This document shows positions 59,912 to 64,000 of a stretch of 64,000 nucleotides of DNA, piece after piece. The notes beneath the pieces were generated by a model, which was given only the letters and a program-made list of their open reading frames with translations, was not told the DNA's origin and made no database searches. The position numbers and the translations under genes are program-made. The first letter of the stretch is position 1. Each line of letters opens with the position of its first letter. Source of the stretch: JAHECQ01 sp963775125 (GTDB taxonomy: Bacteria > Actinomycetota > Acidimicrobiia > Acidimicrobiales > SZUA-35); contig CAVZHQ010000007.1 of assembly GCA_963775125.1 (NCBI GenBank), positions 434,001 through 498,000 on the forward strand, given 5' to 3'.

Positions 59912-61042
59912 TCAGTCGGCCCACGCCGAGCGGTAGGCCCGGAGCCGGGGGTCGGATGGATCGGTGTCGGCCGCCAGGCCGAGCGGGTCGGAGGTCCACC
60001 GGTCGTCGGACTGCGGCTCCCACATCCACATGCTCCAGCTCACCCGACGATCGTCGAGATCGTCGAGCAAGCGTCGGAGGTAGGCGTCGCCGTCGACCTG
60101 CTCGGCAGTGACGCCGAGTTCGAGCACCGCCAGCGGCACACCGAGCCGTCGGGCCTCGCCCTCGGCGACGTCGAGCGCGTTGGCGAATCGCACCGCGGCC
60201 GCTTCGGCCCCCAGGTCATCGACGCCCTCCACCGTGTAGTCGAAGGGGTCGTAGAGGTGCACCGAATGCACGAGGTGATCGGCCTCGATCCGGGGCATCA
60301 GGTGGGACCAGGACGGTGATGCCCAACCCTCGGGTTCGATGAGGACCGGGGTGACCGGATCGACCGATCGAACGGCAGCCACCAGCCGGGGATGGAGTTC
60401 GAGCCAAGGCTCCGCCGACGAAGAGCGGTCGCCCAGAACGACCGACGCGTTCGGTTCGACGAGCAGGTCGTAGCCGATGACCGCCGGGTGCTGCCGATAG
60501 GTCCGGGCCAGGTAGGTCCACATCTCGACCCAGGCGTCCTGGGCGGTCTGGTCGGTGCAGAGGGTCTCGATGAGATCCGACGGGTCGTAGAAGGTGCCGA
60601 CGTCGTCGCGGACGAAGGTGATCTCACTTCGGCCTGGTCCTGTTCGCTGCGCGATGACGACGGCGAGGCCGGCTGCGTGGGCCTGCTCGACCAGTCGCTG
60701 CAGGTTGTCCGCCACGGCTCGGTCGAGTTGATACGGGGGTGTCTGGGTGAACACGCCGGCGTGAGAAAGCACGACGGTGCTCGCCCCCGCAACCGCCAAC
60801 GCCTCGAAATCGGCTTGGACGTAGGTCGGATGGATCGGCGCTGACCTCACGGCTGCCGAGTCGAAGGGCCCGACCCGCCGCTGGTACACGTTCGCTCCCC
60901 GCCAGGACCCATTGTCCCAACCGGCGAAGGCAACGTCTCGCGGACCGGGAGCGACCGGATGTCCGGAGCCGGCCGGGTCGCCGGCGGCACAAGCGGCAAC
61001 GAGCACACCACAGCTCAGGAGGATCGTTCCCAGTCTCACCAC
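59912..61042 (-). CDS. lipoprotein with glycoside-hydrolase-like TIM barrel
   Basis: 376 aa from GTG 61042 (VVRLGTILLSCGVLVAAC), giving a lipoprotein signal with lipobox LVAAC. The mature protein resembles the clan A glycosidase barrel (cellulase/mannanase GH5-like): GWDNGSWRGANVYQRRVG, VIGYDLLVEPNASV with Glu at the acid/base position, and VPLAVLELGVTAEQV with Glu at the nucleophile position. The usual NEP of GH5 reads VEP, so activity is uncertain. WSMWMWEPQSDDRW is the late aromatic loop. Anchored outside the cell membrane; substrate unknown. Confidence 0.75.
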   Translation of the reverse strand: MVRLGTILLSCGVLVAACAAGDPAGSGHPVAPGPRDVAFAGWDNGSWRGANVYQRRVGPFDSAAVRSAPIHPTYVQADFEALAVAGASTVVLSHAGVFTQTPPYQLDRAVADNLQRLVEQAHAAGLAVVIAQRTGPGRSEITFVRDDVGTFYDPSDLIETLCTDQTAQDAWVEMWTYLARTYRQHPAVIGYDLLVEPNASVVLGDRSSSAEPWLELHPRLVAAVRSVDPVTPVLIEPEGWASPSWSHLMPRIEADHLVHSVHLYDPFDYTVEGVDDLGAEAAAVRFANALDVAEGEARRLGVPLAVLELGVTAEQVDGDAYLRRLLDDLDDRRVSWSMWMWEPQSDDRWTSDPLGLAADTDPSDPRLRAYRSAWAD

Positions 61043-61158
61043 TGCCGGCGAGCCTGAACCCAAGGCACATGTGCCCAAACAGTTCGAACTGCGGCCCGCC
61101 GATGAACGAAGCATCAGCCCGAGAACGGGACCGAATAACAACCACCGGAGAGATCCAC

Positions 61159-61344
61159 ATGCTTCACTACGAATTCATCGCCGCTTGGATGCGGGCCCAG
61201 GCCAAGACCGAACGCGGCGCCTCGCTCGTCGAGTACGCCCTGCTCGTCGCCCTCATCGCCGTCGTCTGCATCGCAGCCGTCACCCTGCTCGGCCGCAACG
61301 CCTCGACCAAGTTCAGCTCGGTCTCCTCCAGCATCGGCAGCTGA
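61159..61344 (+). CDS. flp: Flp-type pilin
   Basis: 61 aa from ATG 61159 with GGAG 8 nt upstream. Class III prepilin signal RTERGASLVEYALLVALIAV: cleavage after Gly with Glu at +5 and a following hydrophobic helix. The leader is about 20 residues with two extra charged segments. No tad assembly genes are nearby, so it must use a system encoded elsewhere. The other in-frame Met upstream (61069) has no ribosome-binding site. Confidence 0.88.
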   Translation: MLHYEFIAAWMRAQAKTERGASLVEYALLVALIAVVCIAAVTLLGRNASTKFSSVSSSIGS

Positions 61345-61408
61345 TCCGTTTCGCCGATGAGGGGTTCCGACCTGAATCGTCAGCGAGTCACCACTAGGCT
61401 CGCTGGCC

Positions 61409-62233
61409 TTGAGTCAGGAACCCCTCATTCGCGAGGCCGCAGCCCTCATCGCCGGCGCATCTCGCGTCGTCGTCCTCACCGGAGCCGGTATCTCCACCGA
61501 CTCCCGTATTCCTGATTTTCGGGGCCCGCAAGGAGTCTGGACCAAGAACCCCGGGGCCGAGAAACAGGCCACGATCCAGAATTACGTGGCCGACCCCGAC
61601 GTCCGACGGCAAGCCTGGAGAAGCCGCCTCGATTCGCCGATGTGGTCGGCCGAACCCAACTTCGGGCACTTCGCCTTGCTCGAGTTGGAGCGCCAACGAA
61701 AGCTCCACCTGCTCATCACCCAGAACGTCGATGGTCTGCACCACGAAGCCGGGAGCAGGCCTGACCGCATCGTCGAGGTGCACGGAACTGCCCGCGAAGT
61801 AGTTTGCCTCCGCTGCGACTACGCGGCGCCGATGCAGGTTGCCCTCGATCGCGTTCGGCAGGGTGAAGACGATCCCGCCTGTCCTGAATGCGCAGGAATC
61901 CTCAAGTCGGCAACCATCAGCTTCGGACAGAGTCTCGTCGTCGAGGACCTCGAGCGGGCGCAGACCGCGGCCGAGACCTGTGATTTGCTGCTGGCGGTCG
62001 GAACGACGCTCGCGGTCTTTCCCATCGCCAACGTCGTGCCGGTCGCCAAACGCAGCGGGGCCAAGGTCATCATCGTCAACGGCAGCCCAACCGAAATGGA
62101 CTCGCTGGCCGACGTCGTCGTGCGAGGGTCCATCAGCGAGGTCCTCCCAGCGATCCTGGCGCCCCCGCCGCACCGGCAAGGGGCCACAGGACCGCCGGGT
62201 GACACAGGACCAGGAGGGCAGGTCAATTGTTGA
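61409..62233 (+). CDS. NAD-dependent protein deacylase, Sir2 family
   Basis: 274 aa. Sirtuin: VVVLTGAGISTDSRIPDFRG (NAD-binding), LITQNVDGLHHEAG, catalytic H125 (VEVHGTARE), zinc cysteines C133/C136 and C158/C161. The sirtuin fold ends near residue 250; the Pro/Gly-rich tail (PPPHRQGATGPPGDTGPGG) is extra. The start used is TTG 61409, with no strong ribosome-binding site; no ATG is available before the NAD motif. Likely regulates acyl-CoA synthetases by lysine deacylation. Confidence 0.9.
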   Translation: MSQEPLIREAAALIAGASRVVVLTGAGISTDSRIPDFRGPQGVWTKNPGAEKQATIQNYVADPDVRRQAWRSRLDSPMWSAEPNFGHFALLELERQRKLHLLITQNVDGLHHEAGSRPDRIVEVHGTAREVVCLRCDYAAPMQVALDRVRQGEDDPACPECAGILKSATISFGQSLVVEDLERAQTAAETCDLLLAVGTTLAVFPIANVVPVAKRSGAKVIIVNGSPTEMDSLADVVVRGSISEVLPAILAPPPHRQGATGPPGDTGPGGQVNC

Positions 62234-62269
62234 CCTTGCAAGTAGGCTTTTGGAGAGTAGGCTTCCGCC

Positions 62270-63445
62270 ATGCCTAGTTTCCGTGAAGTCCTCGCCGCCA
62301 CCAAGGCCCAGATCGCCGAAGTAGACACGGCCCAGGCCGAAGTGCTCCGGGCCGCCGGAGCGGTCGTCCTCGACGTCCGAGAGCCGGACGAAGTTGCTCA
62401 GGGTGTCATCCCCGGCGCCATCGCCGTCGTCCGAGGCAACCTCGAGGCGCAGATCGAGAACCGCATCCCGGACAAGTCGACCAAGCTGGTCGTGCATTGC
62501 GCGGGCGGTGTGCGATCCGCCTTCGCCGCCAAGTCGCTCGCCGAGCTCGGCTACACCGACGTCGTCTCGATGGACGGCGGATTCAACAAGTGGAAGGACG
62601 AGGGCCGTGAGTGGTTCGTCCCCACCTCCCTCAACGCCGACCAGCGCAACCGGTACAGCCGTCACCTGTTGTTGCCCGAGGTCGGCGAGGACGGCCAGAT
62701 CAAGCTGCTGAACGCCAAGGTGTTGTTGCTGGGCGCCGGTGGCCTGGGTTCGCCCGCTGCGCTCTACCTGGCCGCGGCCGGCGTCGGAACGCTCGGCATC
62801 GTCGACATGGATGTCGTCGACGAGTCGAACCTCCAACGACAGATTTTGCACAACCTCGAGCGTGTCGGGATGCGGAAGGTCGATTCGGCCAAGAAGACCA
62901 TCGAGCTCATGAACCCCGACATCGTGGTCAACACCTACGATGCCCGACTCAGCGCGGCCAACATCCTCGACATTCTCCAGGGTTACGACGTCGTCATCGA
63001 CGGCGCCGACAACTTCCCGTCGCGTTACATCCTCAACGACGCCTCCGTGAAGTTGGGCATCCCCGTGGTGCACGGCTCCATCTTCCGGTTCGAAGGCCAG
63101 GTCACGGTGTTCGATCCGCTGAACGGACCGACCTATCGCGACCTCCTGCCCGAGCCTCCTCCGGCCGAGCTGGCCCCGAGCTGCGCCGAAGCCGGCGTCC
63201 TCGGTGTCCTCCCCGGCATCGTCGGCTCGATTCAGGCCCTCGAGGCCATCAAGCTGATCTTGGGTCTCGGCGACTCGCTGCGCGGTCGCCTGCTCGCATT
63301 CGACGCCCTCGAGATGTCGTTCCGCGAGTACAAGCTCAACATCGATCCCGACAATCAGGTCACGTTCGCCAATCGCGAACTGATCGAGGTCGTCGAGCTC
63401 GACGGTCTGTGCATGCCCCACGTCCTCGAGCCGGCGTTGGCTTGA
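62270..63445 (+). CDS. rhodanese-MoeB/ThiF fusion (sulfur-carrier adenylyltransferase/sulfurtransferase)
   Basis: 391 aa. Residues 20-118 are a rhodanese domain with active-site Cys77 (VVHCAGGVRSAFA). Residues 122-391 are an E1-like adenylyltransferase: NRYSRHLLLPEVGEDGQ, VLLLGAGGLGSPAALYLAAA, VDESNLQRQILH and active-site Cys near residue 305 (APSCAEAGVLGVLPG). It activates and sulfurates the C-terminal Gly of a sulfur carrier (MoaD, ThiS or CysO type). The order is rhodanese first, the reverse of actinobacterial MoeZ. The zinc CxxC found in E. coli MoeB is absent (YRDLLPEPPP). Start ATG 62270. Confidence 0.9.
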   Translation: MPSFREVLAATKAQIAEVDTAQAEVLRAAGAVVLDVREPDEVAQGVIPGAIAVVRGNLEAQIENRIPDKSTKLVVHCAGGVRSAFAAKSLAELGYTDVVSMDGGFNKWKDEGREWFVPTSLNADQRNRYSRHLLLPEVGEDGQIKLLNAKVLLLGAGGLGSPAALYLAAAGVGTLGIVDMDVVDESNLQRQILHNLERVGMRKVDSAKKTIELMNPDIVVNTYDARLSAANILDILQGYDVVIDGADNFPSRYILNDASVKLGIPVVHGSIFRFEGQVTVFDPLNGPTYRDLLPEPPPAELAPSCAEAGVLGVLPGIVGSIQALEAIKLILGLGDSLRGRLLAFDALEMSFREYKLNIDPDNQVTFANRELIEVVELDGLCMPHVLEPALA

Positions 63446-64000
63446 CGTTCCTCCGCCGCGTTCGGGTCCAGGCTCTCCTGGCGGTAACGGCGCTCCTTGC
63501 GCCGAATCCGCTCGGGGCGACCCTCATACACCCCCGCCTGACCCAACCGGCAGCCAGTTACCGAAGCGACTCGTTCGAGATCACGCAATTCGAGTTGTCC
63601 GTTCCGTCCACCGGCGTGGTCGGCGCCCGAGGGGCGCTGGCCACGCCGGTGTCGTTCGATCCTCCCGACGATGCGACGATGTTGCTCCTCGCCTCGTCCG
63701 GGGCCGCGCCGCAGGACGTTGCGGGCCTCCAGATTCGGAGCCGGACGGCCGGCCAGTGGTCACCGTGGACTGCGCTCGAAGGTGCCGAGGAAGACGCACC
63801 TGACGGTGAGCCGGGACAAGAAGGCTGGAGCCCGGACGGAGCGCCAGTCGGCATCGGCCCGGTGTGGATCGGGGCCGACGCGGAAGAGGTGCAGATCGCC
63901 GGCCTGATCTCGGGCGCCGACCGCGCCGTGAGCGTCGAAGCGCTCGCTCCGCTCGATCGGTCGGCGGACGACTTCGTACAAGCTGACCCGCCTCCGCAGA
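63442..64000 (+). CDS. secreted protein, N-terminal part of a PGRP/amidase-like protein (cut by window edge)
   Basis: TTG 63442 overlaps the previous stop (TTGA) and opens a frame to the window end: a signal peptide (LTFLRRVRVQALLAVTALLA), then a beta-rich domain with GLQIRSRTAGQWSPWTALEG and GIGPVWIGADAEEVQIAGL. This type of domain precedes the peptidoglycan-recognition/N-acetylmuramoyl-L-alanine amidase domain in many actinobacterial cell-wall proteins. The catalytic part, if present, lies beyond the window. Confidence 0.6.
   Translation, partial: MTFLRRVRVQALLAVTALLAPNPLGATLIHPRLTQPAASYRSDSFEITQFELSVPSTGVVGARGALATPVSFDPPDDATMLLLASSGAAPQDVAGLQIRSRTAGQWSPWTALEGAEEDAPDGEPGQEGWSPDGAPVGIGPVWIGADAEEVQIAGLISGADRAVSVEALAPLDRSADDFVQADPPPQ

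Overview
The window is 64 kb of high-GC, gene-dense bacterial chromosome with short intergenic gaps, many GTG starts and many 4-nt ATGA/GTGA overlaps. Gene content points to an actinobacterium, most likely of the class Acidimicrobiia (Ilumatobacter-like): homodimeric pyruvate dehydrogenase E1, two acyl-CoA carboxylase carboxyltransferases, several acyl-CoA dehydrogenases, CaiB-type CoA-transferases, an F420/FMN luciferase-like oxidoreductase, Ku with a stand-alone LigD polymerase domain, and a lone Flp pilin. The taxonomic call is inference from gene content only; no rRNA or tRNA gene was seen.

Layout. 1-9.7 kb: edge gene fragment, acyl-CoA carboxylase, PPOX-fold protein, a tight run hypothetical-FKBP-acetoacetyl-CoA synthetase-homoserine kinase-acyl-CoA dehydrogenase, a DAO-type flavoprotein and a secreted HExxH protein. 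9.7-15.4 kb: polyprenyl glycosylphosphotransferase, a VapBC-like toxin-antitoxin pair, acyl-CoA dehydrogenase, a hairpin-rich non-coding stretch, an alpha/beta hydrolase lacking the nucleophile serine, a 5 x 16-bp tandem repeat and a HhH-GPD glycosylase. 15.4-29.4 kb: the 2-oxoacid dehydrogenase and lipoylation block (aceE on minus; lpd, E2, fused lipB-lipA and a second carboxyltransferase on plus), interrupted by RNase H fused to a SLOG-like domain, a degenerate J-domain-like protein, and a CoA-transferase/SRPBCC/TIGR01777 set. 29.4-43 kb: ClC channel, SDRs, nitronate monooxygenase, the 1151-aa indolepyruvate ferredoxin oxidoreductase, MaoC, sugar-acid dehydratase, CoA-transferase, LLM oxidoreductase and EthD protein.

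43-47 kb: a cobalt-type nitrile hydratase operon (beta, alpha, accessory protein) diverging from a small membrane protein and an MFS transporter. The divergent starts are centred on a perfect 22-bp palindrome. The beta gene has a 1-nt frameshift and the MFS gene an in-frame TGA; the alpha subunit carries a His/Asp-rich N-terminus and the beta subunit a repeated DSADV leader. 47-64 kb: M24 peptidase, membrane protein, Ku and LigD-pol (NHEJ), a secreted beta-propeller/Fn3 protein, leucyl aminopeptidase, a second polyprenyl glycosylphosphotransferase, an ABC-2 exporter (one ATPase, two permeases), VOC protein, glycoside-hydrolase-like lipoprotein, Flp pilin, sirtuin, rhodanese-MoeB fusion and the start of a secreted PGRP/amidase-like protein.

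Two families of long intergenic palindromes recur between genes, mostly at convergent ends: one built on a CCACGT-nnn-ACGTGG core (37.9, 42.4, 51.1 kb), the other on an AACCTCCGGCT/AGCCGGAGGTT stem (30.7 and 32.9 kb). The most notable coding features are the LipB-LipA single ORF, the RNase H-SLOG fusion, and the unusual, partly broken nitrile hydratase locus. Several genes appear to use CTG start codons.
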